Made by a program: the position numbers and the translations under genes. The notes beneath the pieces were generated by a model that was not told where the DNA came from, made no database searches, and was given only the letters and a program-made list of their open reading frames with translations. Positions 53,499 through 63,155 of a stretch of 64,000 nucleotides of DNA are shown piece after piece. Position 1 is the stretch's first letter. Each line of letters begins with the position of its first letter. This DNA comes from Cognatundibacterium luofuense (lineage in GTDB: Bacteria > Pseudomonadota > Gammaproteobacteria > Burkholderiales > Burkholderiaceae_D): assembly GCF_018139685.1 (NCBI RefSeq), contig NZ_JAGSPN010000005.1, positions 124,001-188,000 of the forward strand. The letters run 5' to 3'.

Positions 53499-55265
53499 TC
53501 AGTGCATGACGACGCCCGCCTGCTCCATCGCAGTCAGGGTTTCACGTATCGATTGCGGATCAAAACTGCGCAGGATTTTTTTCAGGTGCGGCTGCAGTAA
53601 GTCCAGTTGCGTATTCAGAATCGCCTGTTTAATTTCCGGCATTAAAGCGGCTGGCATCGACAGTTCGCGGAAACCCATCGCAATCAGCAAGCGGGTCAGA
53701 CGGATATCACCGGCCATACCACCGCAAATCGATACCGGAATATCCGCTTTGACAGCGGTTGAAATAATGCTGTGCATCAGCTGAATAATCGCAGGATGCA
53801 GATCATCGTACAAATGCGCGACTTCATGATCAGCACGGTCAATCGCCAGCGTGTACTGAATCAGATCATTGGTACCGACTGACAGGAAATCGAGTTTGCG
53901 GACGAACATTGGCAATGACAGCGCGGCAGCCGGTACTTCTATCATTGCACCGACCGGCACTTGCGGATCGAACTTCATGCCCTCTGCGGTGAGCTCAGCC
54001 TTCGCCTGCTCCAGCATCGCCAGCGTTTGTTCGATTTCATGGTAATGCGCCAGCATAGGAATCAGGATTTTGACTTTACCGAAAGCCGATGCACGCAGAA
54101 TAGCCCGCAACTGTGTCATAAATAATTGCGGCTCAGACAGGCAATAGCGAATCGCACGCAAACCCATCGCCGGATTCAAAATATTATGGTCAGAGCTGTC
54201 CAGCGGTTTATCCGCACCAACGTCCAGCGTGCGTATCGTCACAGGGCGGCCCTTCATGCCCTGCACCGCCTGACGATAGGCTTCAAACTGTTCTTCTTCG
54301 GTCGGCAAACGGTGCTCCTGCCCGCTACGTTCCATAAACAGAAATTCAGAGCGGAACAAACCAACACCGCTGGCACCTGCATCCAGTGCATGTGCAGTGT
54401 CTTCCGGCAATTCAATATTGGCCAGCAAAGTAATTTCGACACCGTCCTGTGTGACCGCCGGTGTTTTGCGCAAACGTGCCAGTTTCTTTTTCTGACGTGC
54501 CAGTTTGGCTTGTTTGTCGCGATATTGTTCCAGTACCGCATTGTCGGGCGCCACAATCACAACACCGGCATCACTGTCGATAATTAACCAGTCGTCCTGT
54601 GCAATCAGATGGGATGCGTTTCCCATACCGACCACGGCCGGAATGCCAAGGCTACGCGACACAATCGCGGTATGCGAGTTCTGCCCGCCTTCATCGGTGA
54701 CGAAACCGGTGAAGGCATCGTCACGCAACTGCATCATGTCAGCCGGAGAAATATCACGCGCCACCACGATCATATTCGCGGTACGCTCATCGATCCCTTC
54801 GGAGCGCACAACCTGATGCACAGTGCCGGTCAGCACTTTCAGTATCCGTTCCGCCACCTGCTGAATATCGGCTTTACGTTCGCGCAGGTATTCATCTTCG
54901 ATTTCATCGAACTGAGCGGAGAGTTCTTCGACCTGCGTTGCCAGCGCCCATTCGGCGTTGTAATGGCGGGTGCGGATGATATCCAGCGGCGCTTCGGAAA
55001 TCATGGGGTCGGCCAGAATCAGCGCATGGACGTCAATAAATGCGCCGAGCTCAGTCGGTGCATCCTGCGGCAGTTCAGACCAGAGGGTCTGCAGGTCACG
55101 GTTAACCTGCGCGATAGCTTCCTGCAGGCGCAGCACTTCGGCTTCGACCTGCTCCTGCGCCACCAGAAAATGTTCGACGTCGAGTGCTGCAGGGTGCAGC
55201 ACATGGGCGCGGCCAATCGCAATACCGCGCGATACCGGAATGCCCTGCAAAGTAAACGATGCCAT
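53499..55265 (-). CDS. ptsI: Phosphoenolpyruvate-protein phosphotransferase (Enzyme I)
   Basis: The 588-residue enzyme takes phosphate from PEP and passes it to HPr. The phospho-histidine is H198 in DEGGQNSHTAIVSRSLGIPAVVGMG. The PEP-binding barrel holds RTLDVGADKPL, GLRAIRYCL and VGTNDLIQYTLAIDRAD. The last gene of the gshA-gshB-EIIA-ptsH-ptsI cluster, it starts 115 bp after ptsH. No sugar-specific EIIB/EIIC lies nearby, so the chain is probably regulatory. Confidence 0.96.
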   Translation of the reverse strand: MASFTLQGIPVSRGIAIGRAHVLHPAALDVEHFLVAQEQVEAEVLRLQEAIAQVNRDLQTLWSELPQDAPTELGAFIDVHALILADPMISEAPLDIIRTRHYNAEWALATQVEELSAQFDEIEDEYLRERKADIQQVAERILKVLTGTVHQVVRSEGIDERTANMIVVARDISPADMMQLRDDAFTGFVTDEGGQNSHTAIVSRSLGIPAVVGMGNASHLIAQDDWLIIDSDAGVVIVAPDNAVLEQYRDKQAKLARQKKKLARLRKTPAVTQDGVEITLLANIELPEDTAHALDAGASGVGLFRSEFLFMERSGQEHRLPTEEEQFEAYRQAVQGMKGRPVTIRTLDVGADKPLDSSDHNILNPAMGLRAIRYCLSEPQLFMTQLRAILRASAFGKVKILIPMLAHYHEIEQTLAMLEQAKAELTAEGMKFDPQVPVGAMIEVPAAALSLPMFVRKLDFLSVGTNDLIQYTLAIDRADHEVAHLYDDLHPAIIQLMHSIISTAVKADIPVSICGGMAGDIRLTRLLIAMGFRELSMPAALMPEIKQAILNTQLDLLQPHLKKILRSFDPQSIRETLTAMEQAGVVMH

Positions 55266-55380
55266 GCCTAGTCTCCCTGTTGAATCTTTATCTGCAACGG
55301 CGACAGCAAGTCGCCCGGAGGCAGCGGGCAGCGGCTTTGCTGACGCAGTCTGGATGAGAATTGTCCGTTGCGGACGATTC

Positions 55381-55650
55381 TTATTCGCCTTCTCCGAAGC
55401 GATCCTGTATCAGTGCGCACATGGCGTCGAAGCAGGCTTGTTCATCTTCACCGTTGATTTCGAGCTGAATTTTGCTGCCTTTACCGGCGGCAAGCATCAT
55501 GACACCCATAATGGATTTGCCATTGACGCGGCGGCCATTGCGGGCCACCCACACTTCAGAACGGAATTTTCCGGCCAGCTGGGTAAATTTTGCAGACGCA
55601 CGGGCATGCAATCCCAGTTTGTTGATGATTTCAATTTCCTGCTGAATCAT
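55381..55650 (-). CDS. ptsH: Phosphocarrier protein HPr
   Basis: The 89-residue protein carries phosphate from Enzyme I to EIIA. The active histidine is H15 in NKLGLHARASAKF. The regulatory-serine region KSIMGVMMLAAGKGS matches HPr proteins from organisms with HPr kinase, but whether it is phosphorylated here is unknown. It is 24 bp after the EIIA gene and in the same operon. Confidence 0.95.
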   Translation of the reverse strand: MIQQEIEIINKLGLHARASAKFTQLAGKFRSEVWVARNGRRVNGKSIMGVMMLAAGKGSKIQLEINGEDEQACFDAMCALIQDRFGEGE

Positions 55651-55674
55651 AGTTTTACCTGTTTGAATAATGCT

Positions 55675-56073
55675 TCAGATCCGGGTACGGCAATCAATCC
55701 GCAACGCGCCGTTTTGTCCGCCGGCCAGCGCCATTTCCACCACGACGTCCAGTGCGTCATGGCGGTAAGTCAGCGCACGCAGCAGCATCGGCAGGCTGAT
55801 ACCTGCGATCACGGCCACCTGATCGGGATCACCCAGACTGCGGCAGCAATTGGATGGCGTACCACCCATCATGTCTGTCATCACCAGCACGCCGGTACCA
55901 TCGTTCAGACGCTGTACCGCGTCTGCAGCCAGCTTATGCACATCGTCCGTATTCTGATCTGCCACCACGTCGATGGCTTCCAGCCGCTCGGGCATGCCAC
56001 GGAAAACATGGGCTGCTGCCTGTAAAAACGCTGACCCCAGCGGTGCATGGGTCATTAAAAGAATTCCAACCAT
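55675..56073 (-). CDS. PTS EIIA component, mannose family
   Basis: The 132-residue protein has the EIIA-Man fold: MVGILLMTHAPLGSAF with phospho-histidine H9, and VLVMTDMMGGTPSN for the phosphate-binding loop. As no EIIB/C/D genes accompany it, it probably works as a regulator (as in the incomplete PTS of other Burkholderiales) rather than in sugar uptake. The ATG at 56073 with AGGTG upstream is preferred over a GTG two codons earlier. Confidence 0.9.
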   Translation of the reverse strand: MVGILLMTHAPLGSAFLQAAAHVFRGMPERLEAIDVVADQNTDDVHKLAADAVQRLNDGTGVLVMTDMMGGTPSNCCRSLGDPDQVAVIAGISLPMLLRALTYRHDALDVVVEMALAGGQNGALRIDCRTRI

Positions 56074-56196
56074 AATCACCTGTTTGCCAGCGCACTGCCC
56101 GACTCTAGTCCGGAATGTCCGGAGGGGGAGTATCCCCGATTTCGGGCTGCACGCCTAAGTAAATTGCAGGGTGTTACAAATACCCCCGGGGGTATT

Positions 56197-57141
56197 TCAG
56201 GCTGCTACCGCAGCTTCCAGCGCATCCACAAACATCGCCGCCACATCAAAACCGGTTTGTGCCGTGATTTCCTGGAAGCAGGTCGGGCTAGTGACATTCA
56301 CTTCAGTCAGATATGAACCGATCACATCCAATCCTACCAGCAACAAACCGCGTTGCGCCAATTGTGGTGCCAGCGTCTGCGCGATCTCAAGATCCCGTTC
56401 AGACAAAGGCTGAGCAACACCTGTGCCACCTGCTGCCAGATTGCCGCGCACCTCACCCTGCTGCGGGATGCGCGCCAGTGCAAACGGGACGACTTTGCCG
56501 CCAATCAGCAAAATCCGTTTATCGCCGTGCACAATTTCCGGGATGTAGCGCTGCACCATAATGGTACGGCTCCCCAGTTGCGTCAAGCCTTCAATCACGC
56601 TGCCCAGATTTAAACCATCTTCACGCACGCGGAAAATACCGGAACCGCCCATGCCGTCCAGCGGTTTCAGAATGATGTCGCCGTGACTTGCATGAAACGC
56701 GCGGATACGCGCTGCATCACGGGTCACCAGCGTCGGTGCTGTGAACTGGCTGAACTGCGCAATCGACAGCTTTTCATTATGACTGCGGATTGCTGCGGGA
56801 CGGTTAAACACGCGTGCGCCCTGCTGCTCTGCCAGTTCCAGCAGATAGGTGGCGTACACATATTCCATATCGAACGGCGGATCTTTACGTTGCAGCACCG
56901 CGTCAAATTGTTGCAGCGGCGTATCCTGCGGCGCGGCGGCCTGATACCAGTGTTCACTGTCACCGGTCAGCCGGATTTCACGGCTGCGTGCCACGACTTG
57001 TCCGTTTTCCAGCGCCATATCTTCCGGCCCGAACGCAAACAAGCGATGTCCGCGCGATGCGGCTTCGCGCATCATCGCAAACGTGGAATCTTTGTAGGTT
57101 TTAAAACTATCGAGCGGATCAGTCAGGAAAGCCAGTTTCAT
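56197..57141 (-). CDS. gshB: Glutathione synthetase
   Basis: This 314-residue ATP-grasp enzyme joins gamma-glutamylcysteine and glycine. The N-terminal domain begins MKLAFLTDPLDSFKTYKDSTFAMMREAASRGH; DPPFDMEYVYATYLLE and ILKPLDGMGGSGIFRV are diagnostic. VGLDVIGSYLTEVNVTSPTCFQEI ends the active site. It is 48 bp after gshA. The EIIA gene follows after 123 bp. Confidence 0.96.
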   Translation of the reverse strand: MKLAFLTDPLDSFKTYKDSTFAMMREAASRGHRLFAFGPEDMALENGQVVARSREIRLTGDSEHWYQAAAPQDTPLQQFDAVLQRKDPPFDMEYVYATYLLELAEQQGARVFNRPAAIRSHNEKLSIAQFSQFTAPTLVTRDAARIRAFHASHGDIILKPLDGMGGSGIFRVREDGLNLGSVIEGLTQLGSRTIMVQRYIPEIVHGDKRILLIGGKVVPFALARIPQQGEVRGNLAAGGTGVAQPLSERDLEIAQTLAPQLAQRGLLLVGLDVIGSYLTEVNVTSPTCFQEITAQTGFDVAAMFVDALEAAVAA

Positions 57142-57189
57142 CGTTTCTCTCTTATTCTCAGATCAGAGGCAGCGGCGCTCTGCTGCCGC

Positions 57190-58488
57190 TCAGTAAATTT
57201 CCGGATCAGGATCAGTGCGTTCCAGTTCCAGCGATGCAGCCAGCAAAGCCAGCCTTGCCACCACGCCGTACATGTAGAAACGGTTTGGTGCTGCCGTTCC
57301 CGGCTGCGCGCGCATATCCGGCACCGCATGCTGCTGCGCAAACGCCAGCGGCATCGATTGCATGCCCGGCGCATTCAGATTTTCATCCACACCGCGTTCC
57401 TGATGGAAGCGGTAATAACCACCGACCACATAGCGGTCGATCATATACACCACCGGCTCGGCCACCGCTTCGTGCACTTGCTCAAAAGTGTACACACCTT
57501 CCTGCACAATCACATCGGTGACGGTCATACCGTCTTTGACCACCGCCATTTTGTTACGCTGCTTGGCATTCAGCTCGCGGATTTCAGAAGAATTATGTAC
57601 CGTCATCACGCCCATGCCATAGGTACCGGCATCGGATTTGACAATCACAAACGGTTTTTCCTTGATCCCGTATTCTTTATATTTTTTACGGATTTTCGCC
57701 AGCACCGTATCCACCGCTGCCGCCAGCGCATCTTCGCCGGTACCCTGATGGAAATCTACGCCCTGCACTTTCATGAAGTAAGGGTTCAGCATCCACGGGT
57801 CGATATCGACCATTTTCGAGAATTTTTTGACGACTTCGTCATACGCTGAAAAGTGGTTACTCTTGCGGCGCAGCGCCCAGCCGGCGTGTACCGGCGGCAG
57901 CAGGGTTTGTTCGTTCAGTTCTTCCAGAATGGCCGGAATACCGGTCGATAAATCGTTGTTCAGCAGTATCGTGCAAGGATCGAAATTATTCAGCACCAGA
58001 CGGCGCCCGTTGGCGGAACGTTCCAGCGGTTCCAGCAATAATTCCTGACCATCCGGCAGAAGTACCGGGGTCGGTATTTTGATTTCCGGTGACAACGAAC
58101 CGAGGCGCACATTCAGACCGGTCTGACGGAAAATCTGCATCATGCGCGCGATGTTTTGCAGATAAAACGCATTGCGGGTATGACTTTCCGGAATCACCAG
58201 CAGATTGCGTGCATCCGGACAATATTTTTCGATCGCCGCCATTGCGGCCTGTACTGCAAGCGGCAGCATTTCCGGTGCCAGATTATTGAAACCGCCGGGG
58301 AACAGATTGGTATCGACCGGTGCCAGCTTGAACCCGGCATTGCGCAGATCGACAGAGCAGTAAAACGGCGGCGTGTGTTCCTGCCATTCAAGCCGGAACC
58401 AGCGTTCAATTGCGGGGGTCGCTTCGAGGATTTTCTTTTCGAGATCCAGTAGCGGACCATTCAGGGCGGTAACGAGATGCGGAACCAT
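57190..58488 (-). CDS. gshA: Glutamate-cysteine ligase (proteobacterial GshA type)
   Basis: The 432-residue enzyme makes gamma-glutamylcysteine, the first and limiting step of glutathione synthesis. It belongs to the compact GshA family found next to gshB in Burkholderiales, not the E. coli type. Seen segments are FYCSVDLRNAGFKLAPVDTNLFPGGFNN, VIPESHTRNAFYLQN, VKSDAGTYGMGVMTV and YMIDRYVVGGYYRFHQERG. The ATG at 58488 has AAGG upstream. It is the first gene of the glutathione-PTS cluster, and upstream are 138 bp to the next gene. Confidence 0.94.
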   Translation of the reverse strand: MVPHLVTALNGPLLDLEKKILEATPAIERWFRLEWQEHTPPFYCSVDLRNAGFKLAPVDTNLFPGGFNNLAPEMLPLAVQAAMAAIEKYCPDARNLLVIPESHTRNAFYLQNIARMMQIFRQTGLNVRLGSLSPEIKIPTPVLLPDGQELLLEPLERSANGRRLVLNNFDPCTILLNNDLSTGIPAILEELNEQTLLPPVHAGWALRRKSNHFSAYDEVVKKFSKMVDIDPWMLNPYFMKVQGVDFHQGTGEDALAAAVDTVLAKIRKKYKEYGIKEKPFVIVKSDAGTYGMGVMTVHNSSEIRELNAKQRNKMAVVKDGMTVTDVIVQEGVYTFEQVHEAVAEPVVYMIDRYVVGGYYRFHQERGVDENLNAPGMQSMPLAFAQQHAVPDMRAQPGTAAPNRFYMYGVVARLALLAASLELERTDPDPEIY

Positions 58489-58626
58489 AAAGACCTTTTG
58501 GAATGAACAGCACGAAAGCAGCATTCATAACAAAAAAGCATGAATTCCCGCCGCTTTCTAGACGAACGGTCTAGCTTGGGATGAAACGGCAGGAATCAAG
58601 GGGAAAACTGAATACCCTTACAGTAT

Positions 58627-58929
58627 TCAGGCCGATTCAGCCAGCAAATTAAAGTGTTCAACCACCGGCGGCGTGGCAAAAAACGGGCCGACAATTGCAC
58701 GCCACTGTATGAACGCAGGCGATTCGCGGAAATCAACGGTGTGATTTTCCAGCGTTTCCCAGTAAATCATCAGCAGATAACGGTCAGCAGATTCGATCCC
58801 TTTCTGCACTTTGAATCCGCGGAATCCTTTGGCTTTGGAAATCACATCCTGCAGGCCGCGCTGTATGGCCTGATCAAACGCTTCTTGCTGTCCCGGCTGA
58901 ATCCGGATATCGGCTACCTCAAGTATCAT
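58627..58929 (-). CDS. Antibiotic biosynthesis monooxygenase (ABM) domain protein
   Basis: This 100-residue single ABM-fold domain (ferredoxin-like dimeric barrel) contains ILEVADIRIQPGQQEAFDQA, GFRGFKVQKGIESADRYLLMIYWETLENH and FRESPAFIQWRAIVGPFFATPPVVEHF. Such small proteins include monooxygenases and haem-degrading enzymes, and many have no known substrate. It stands alone between gshA and the AI-2E exporter gene. Confidence 0.85.
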   Translation of the reverse strand: MILEVADIRIQPGQQEAFDQAIQRGLQDVISKAKGFRGFKVQKGIESADRYLLMIYWETLENHTVDFRESPAFIQWRAIVGPFFATPPVVEHFNLLAESA

Positions 58930-59064
58930 AGTTCGCTCACAGGTGGGTCATCAATCTCTGCATTATGACAGTTTGTGCCGCACCGGTCAGGAAACGCATA
59001 AGCTTTTCATCTTTCCGGCGCTGCACTGAACTTTGTTCATGTCAGCCAGCGCCGGATGGCTTGC

Positions 59065-60093
59065 TCAGATCAGTGCGCGCTGGCTGAGTTCTGCCTTGAT
59101 ATAGGCGTAAAACACCGGCGCGGCCACCAGCCCCGGCAACCCGAACAAGGTTTCCATGATCAGAATGGCGGTCAGCAATTCCCAGGCTTTGGCATTGATT
59201 TGCGCACCGATAATGCGGGCATTCAGGAAATACTCGGCTTTGTGTATCAATACCATGAACAGCAAGGAACCCGCCGCCACATGCACAGAGTGCGACAAGG
59301 CCACAATCACTACCACGGTGTTTGAAATAATATTACCCGCCACCGGAATCAGACCGGCGATAAAGGTAATCGCGATCATGGTTTTTACCAGTGGCAAATG
59401 CACGCCTAACAAGGGCAGTACCAGCGCAAGATAAATCGCTGACATGACAGTATTGATCAGGGAAATCTGTACCTGCGCGAACACGATTTTATGGAAAACC
59501 GTCGCCAGATTCGCAATCCGTTCACTGAGCGCAAGCGCCAGCGGCCCGGCCGGCTGATCCGGATTGGCGCGTGATACCGCCACCATCGCGCCAATCACCA
59601 CGCCCAGAATCAGGTGTACCAGTAAATGTCCGGCTTCCGGCAACAGGGTTTTAGCTTCACCTGCATGTTCGCGCAGCCAGTGAATCAGCAAATCCTGCAG
59701 CGCTGCCACGTCTTCCGGCAAATTATTCGCCAGCCAGTCAGGCACTTGTGAGCGCGAAGCTTCGATAATGTCGGCCATTTTTTGCAGCAGGGTATGTAAA
59801 TTCCCGCCATCGCTACGCAAAAATGCGTGGACGCCCCAACTGCCGGCAAAAATCGCGGTACTCAGAATCAGGGCCAGCACGATCAGCGCCAGCATACGCG
59901 GTTGCCGATGGCGAAAACGCGCTGCAATCAGCGGTTCCATGCTGTGTATCAGCGAAAAAATCAGCAAACCGGAAAACAGTGCCAGCACCAGACCGGCTTT
60001 CAGCACCATCCACAAGGCCAGCCCTGCGAGAATCAGCGAGGCAAGTTCGCACCAGGATTGCTTTTGTTGTTCGGAGAAATTGAGCGGCGGCAT
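59065..60093 (-). CDS. AI-2E family transporter (UPF0118 permease)
   Basis: This 342-residue inner-membrane protein has about eight TM helices. The N-terminal pair is around residues 15-60, a soluble region spans about 85-155, and the typical family end is FIAGLIPVAGNIISNTVVVIVALSHSVHVAAGSLLFMVLIHKAEYFLNARIIG. Members export AI-2 or exchange sodium for protons; the real cargo is unknown. The ATG at 60093 has AAGGA upstream; longer frames were not used. Confidence 0.88.
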   Translation of the reverse strand: MPPLNFSEQQKQSWCELASLILAGLALWMVLKAGLVLALFSGLLIFSLIHSMEPLIAARFRHRQPRMLALIVLALILSTAIFAGSWGVHAFLRSDGGNLHTLLQKMADIIEASRSQVPDWLANNLPEDVAALQDLLIHWLREHAGEAKTLLPEAGHLLVHLILGVVIGAMVAVSRANPDQPAGPLALALSERIANLATVFHKIVFAQVQISLINTVMSAIYLALVLPLLGVHLPLVKTMIAITFIAGLIPVAGNIISNTVVVIVALSHSVHVAAGSLLFMVLIHKAEYFLNARIIGAQINAKAWELLTAILIMETLFGLPGLVAAPVFYAYIKAELSQRALI

Positions 60094-60435
60094 GGCGTTC
60101 CTTATGGTTGATCTGCTGATGCAAAGCAGGCATTGAATCACACTGGCGCAGCCTGCGCGACGGTAATAATGGAGATTTTTTATCATCACGCGACTAATCA
60201 CAGTTGCGGCCAGCTACCGAAAAAGGCGCATTTAACGCACCTTTTCCTGTTTTTATTGTTATTGAAGGCGCATATTTCTATCCTGACTGCATGCCGACTT
60301 GTTTTGAAAGCGATACGCAGCCTGCGCTGCCGGTGGCTACAAAGTGAAACAAGTCATTACATTTTCACTGTCAGCGTAATGTCCATATCGTGCGTTAATA
60401 CTGTTACTACGCTGTTTATCTGTTACGAGGCTATT

Positions 60436-60981
60436 ATGAAATCTGTTCGCCAACCCGCTCTGTTCCTGATGTCTGCCATTGCACTCGGATTTGCCACTCA
60501 GGCATCCGCTGCAGATTATGATGACTTTGCCCGCGTGATCAGTGTTACGCCGCAAGTCGAGCAAGTGAATTACCCGCGTCAGGATTGCCGTACCGAATAC
60601 GAACAAGTACCGCGTCACCAGCAGCAACGTCAGGCTGAACGCAGCAATGGCGGCGCCATCATCGGCGGTATTGCCGGTGGTTTGCTCGGTAGTCAGGTTG
60701 GTGGCGGCAATGGCCGTCTGGCAGCCACTGCGGCCGGTGCGATTACCGGTGCTTTAGTCGGTGACCGCATGGATAACAACGGTAATAACAACAATTACAA
60801 CAACCAGCCAAGCTACGAAACCCGTCCAGTGCGTCAGTGCCGCAATATGGATAGCTGGGAAACCCGCACCACCGGTTATGCGGTGACGTATGAATACATG
60901 AACCGTACTTACACCACGATCATGCCTTACGATCCGGGTTCACGTCTGCGTCTGCATGTATCGCTGACACCGCGTCCTTAA
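60436..60981 (+). CDS. Glycine-zipper (17-kDa-antigen-like) outer-membrane-associated protein
   Basis: The 181-residue protein has a signal peptide (SVRQPALFLMSAIALGFATQASA). A glycine-zipper segment (about 75-115) reads GGAIIGGIAGGLLGSQVGGG and AATAAGAITGALVGDRM, and probably inserts in a membrane. An Asn-rich linker and a beta-rich end follow, with a cysteine pair (C57, C140) that may form a disulfide. No lipobox is seen. The 342-bp gap upstream contains no other gene; the promoter was not identified. GAGG lies near the ATG. Confidence 0.85.
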   Translation: MKSVRQPALFLMSAIALGFATQASAADYDDFARVISVTPQVEQVNYPRQDCRTEYEQVPRHQQQRQAERSNGGAIIGGIAGGLLGSQVGGGNGRLAATAAGAITGALVGDRMDNNGNNNNYNNQPSYETRPVRQCRNMDSWETRTTGYAVTYEYMNRTYTTIMPYDPGSRLRLHVSLTPRP

Positions 60982-61022
60982 TCTGCCTGATCAGCGATAC
61001 ATCGTCATCGCTGACCGGCAAC

Positions 61023-61063
61023 AAAAAAAGCACCGCTGACCTTATCGGGTCCGGTGCTTTTTT
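61023..61063 (+). terminator. Intrinsic terminator after the glycine-zipper gene
   Basis: AAAAAAGCACCG (61024-61035) and CGGTGCTTTTTT (61052-61063) form a 12-bp stem with a T-run, 42 bp after the stop. The stem arms are identical to those of the terminator at 17553. Confidence 0.9.
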
Positions 61064-61190
61064 GTTTTGGGCGGCGCCATTTCCGCTGACTGCATGGCGA
61101 CAACATACCGGTACAAAAGCACTTCCACTGTGAACTGCTTTCTCACAGAAGTCCCCGCAGCGCTGTTTTTGCCCGGAATTGGCCCGAAAT

Positions 61191-61280
61191 TGCCCCAAAT
61201 GCGGAGTTCAGCACAGCGATCCGGCTGTCGTCGGCAGAAAGTCCGGGCCTCGCAAATTCACGAATGACGATAGCTGCATA
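61191..61280 (+). repeat. 90-bp dispersed repeat, copy 6
   Basis: The core is GCGGAGTTCAGCACAGCGAT, then CCGGCTGTCGTCGGCAGAAAG. It is one base off the consensus in the middle and ends with CGATAGCTGCA. It lies between the glycine-zipper terminator and the convergent chemoreceptor gene. Confidence 0.85.
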
Positions 61281-61310
61281 TTACGACGACCGGTTCTCAG
61301 GTTAACAGCG

Positions 61311-62876
61311 TTATGAATAAGCGCGACGGTGCAGTTTGAAGCTGCCCACCAGCCGCCGCAGACTATCGGCCTGATCCTGCAGGGACGTCGCCGCCGCCGC
61401 TGCTTCCTCCACCAGTGCCGCATTTTCCTGCGTGATCTGATCCATCTGAATCACGACCTGATTCACCTGCTCAATACCGGCTGTCTGCTCGGAACTGGCA
61501 TTACTGATTTCCGCGATGATATCGCTGACCTTTTGTACGCTTTGCATCAGTTCCTGCATGGTATCGCCGGCCTGACTGACCAGACCGGAACCGCGTCCGA
61601 CTTTTTCAACGGAGTCATGAATCAGTTGCCGGATTTCCCGCGCCGCCGTTGCCGAGCGCTGGGCCAGCGTCCGCACCTCCGACGCAACCACCGCAAAACC
61701 GCGTCCCTGCTCACCGGCCCGGGCAGCTTCCACTGCCGCGTTCAGCGCAAGGATATTGGTCTGAAATGCGATACTGTCGATGACGGCGATGATATCCACG
61801 ATTTTTTTCGATGAAGCATCAATATCGCCCATCGTGGTCACGACTTCCTGCACCACGTCACCACCTTTGACCGCAACAGCACTGGCGCTGCGTGCAAGCT
61901 GATGTGCCTGCCGTGCACTCTCGCTGTTGTGACGAACAGTAGCCGTCAGCTCCTCCATTGACGACGCCGTTTCCTCCAGAGAACCTGCCTGACTTTCCGT
62001 ACGTGCCGACAAATCCATATTGCCCTTGGCGATATCCGCCGTGGCATCCGCAATCAGTTCTGTTCCCTGTTGCACCTGACTGACCAGTGTTTGCAGCTGG
62101 CCATTCATGTCGCGCAATGCCCCCAGTAATTCTGCTGTTTCATCCTGACCACGCACTTCAATCACGCTGGTCAGATCACCGGAAGCCACGGTTTTGGCGA
62201 CATCCACCGCGCGGCGTAATGGGCGTGCAACCACTTGTGCAATCAGATAAGCGAGAAAACTGCCAATCAGTACGCTGCTGACGATCGCAGCGGCAATCCA
62301 GATACGCGACGATTCATAAATGCGGGTACCGTCCTGATATGCACTGATGCCGCCGTTCACGTTCACATCCACCAGATTGTCAGCGATTTTCAGCAAAGCG
62401 GCATTCAGCTTGGATGACTCGCCGCGCAGTACCGTTCTGGCTTCCTCCAGATTCCCTTCACGTGACAACCGGATCAGTATTTCACTTTGTGCAGCGTACT
62501 TATCCCACAGACTTTTGAATTCCTGCATTTGCTGACGTTCAGTGTCAGTGGTAATCAATCCCGTGAACGTCGCCTGATATTCCTGCAACTGTCCGGTGTA
62601 CTCACGCCAGCGTTTTGCATAAAAATCGATTTTTTCAGAATCGCCGGCCGAGAGCACGATCTGCATTTCCTGCGTTCTGAGCCGCGAGATACGTTCCTTG
62701 ATACCCATCGCAGCATTCACGCTGGGCATCCAGTTGGTTCCCAGTTCAGTTGCCGTTTCATTGACTCTGGCCAGCTGCCAGATCGAAAAAGCACCCAGCA
62801 AACCCGTAATCAGCATCAGCATGGAAAATCCGGCGTACAGCTTGGCGGATATTTTCAAATTATGGAAAAACGACAT
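61311..62876 (-). CDS. Methyl-accepting chemotaxis protein (Tsr-like)
   Basis: The protein has 521 residues. TM1 spans about 12-33, a four-helix-bundle periplasmic sensor about 40-190, TM2 about 192-215, then a HAMP domain and the signalling hairpin. The hairpin tip reads [43 protein letters not shown], the CheA/CheW-binding core. Methylation regions with Glu/Gln pairs flank it ([16 protein letters not shown]). No C-terminal CheR tether is present. The ligand is unknown and no other chemotaxis genes are in the window. GGGGGG precedes the ATG. Confidence 0.95.
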   Translation of the reverse strand: MSFFHNLKISAKLYAGFSMLMLITGLLGAFSIWQLARVNETATELGTNWMPSVNAAMGIKERISRLRTQEMQIVLSAGDSEKIDFYAKRWREYTGQLQEYQATFTGLITTDTERQQMQEFKSLWDKYAAQSEILIRLSREGNLEEARTVLRGESSKLNAALLKIADNLVDVNVNGGISAYQDGTRIYESSRIWIAAAIVSSVLIGSFLAYLIAQVVARPLRRAVDVAKTVASGDLTSVIEVRGQDETAELLGALRDMNGQLQTLVSQVQQGTELIADATADIAKGNMDLSARTESQAGSLEETASSMEELTATVRHNSESARQAHQLARSASAVAVKGGDVVQEVVTTMGDIDASSKKIVDIIAVIDSIAFQTNILALNAAVEAARAGEQGRGFAVVASEVRTLAQRSATAAREIRQLIHDSVEKVGRGSGLVSQAGDTMQELMQSVQKVSDIIAEISNASSEQTAGIEQVNQVVIQMDQITQENAALVEEAAAAATSLQDQADSLRRLVGSFKLHRRAYS

Positions 62877-63155
62877 ATTCCCCCCTAAATGGTTATTCTG
62901 ATTAACCGGAACCAGGCTGCCCGCGCTTCACTACCCTCTGTCGGACAACAGTGATGCATTTGAAACAATAAGCAGTCATATTCAGCATAGGTGAAGAATC
63001 CGGGACTTCCCAGAAAACCAGGGGATTTTTAAGAATTTCGCGACAAAAGCGCGTTATATGCTTATTCCTTGCAGACAAAGTTTGCGTCAGGGCAGGTGCA
63101 GAAGTTAGTATTATCGGATGGCAATTTTTTGCCCGGTCTTCATTTCAAAAACAAC

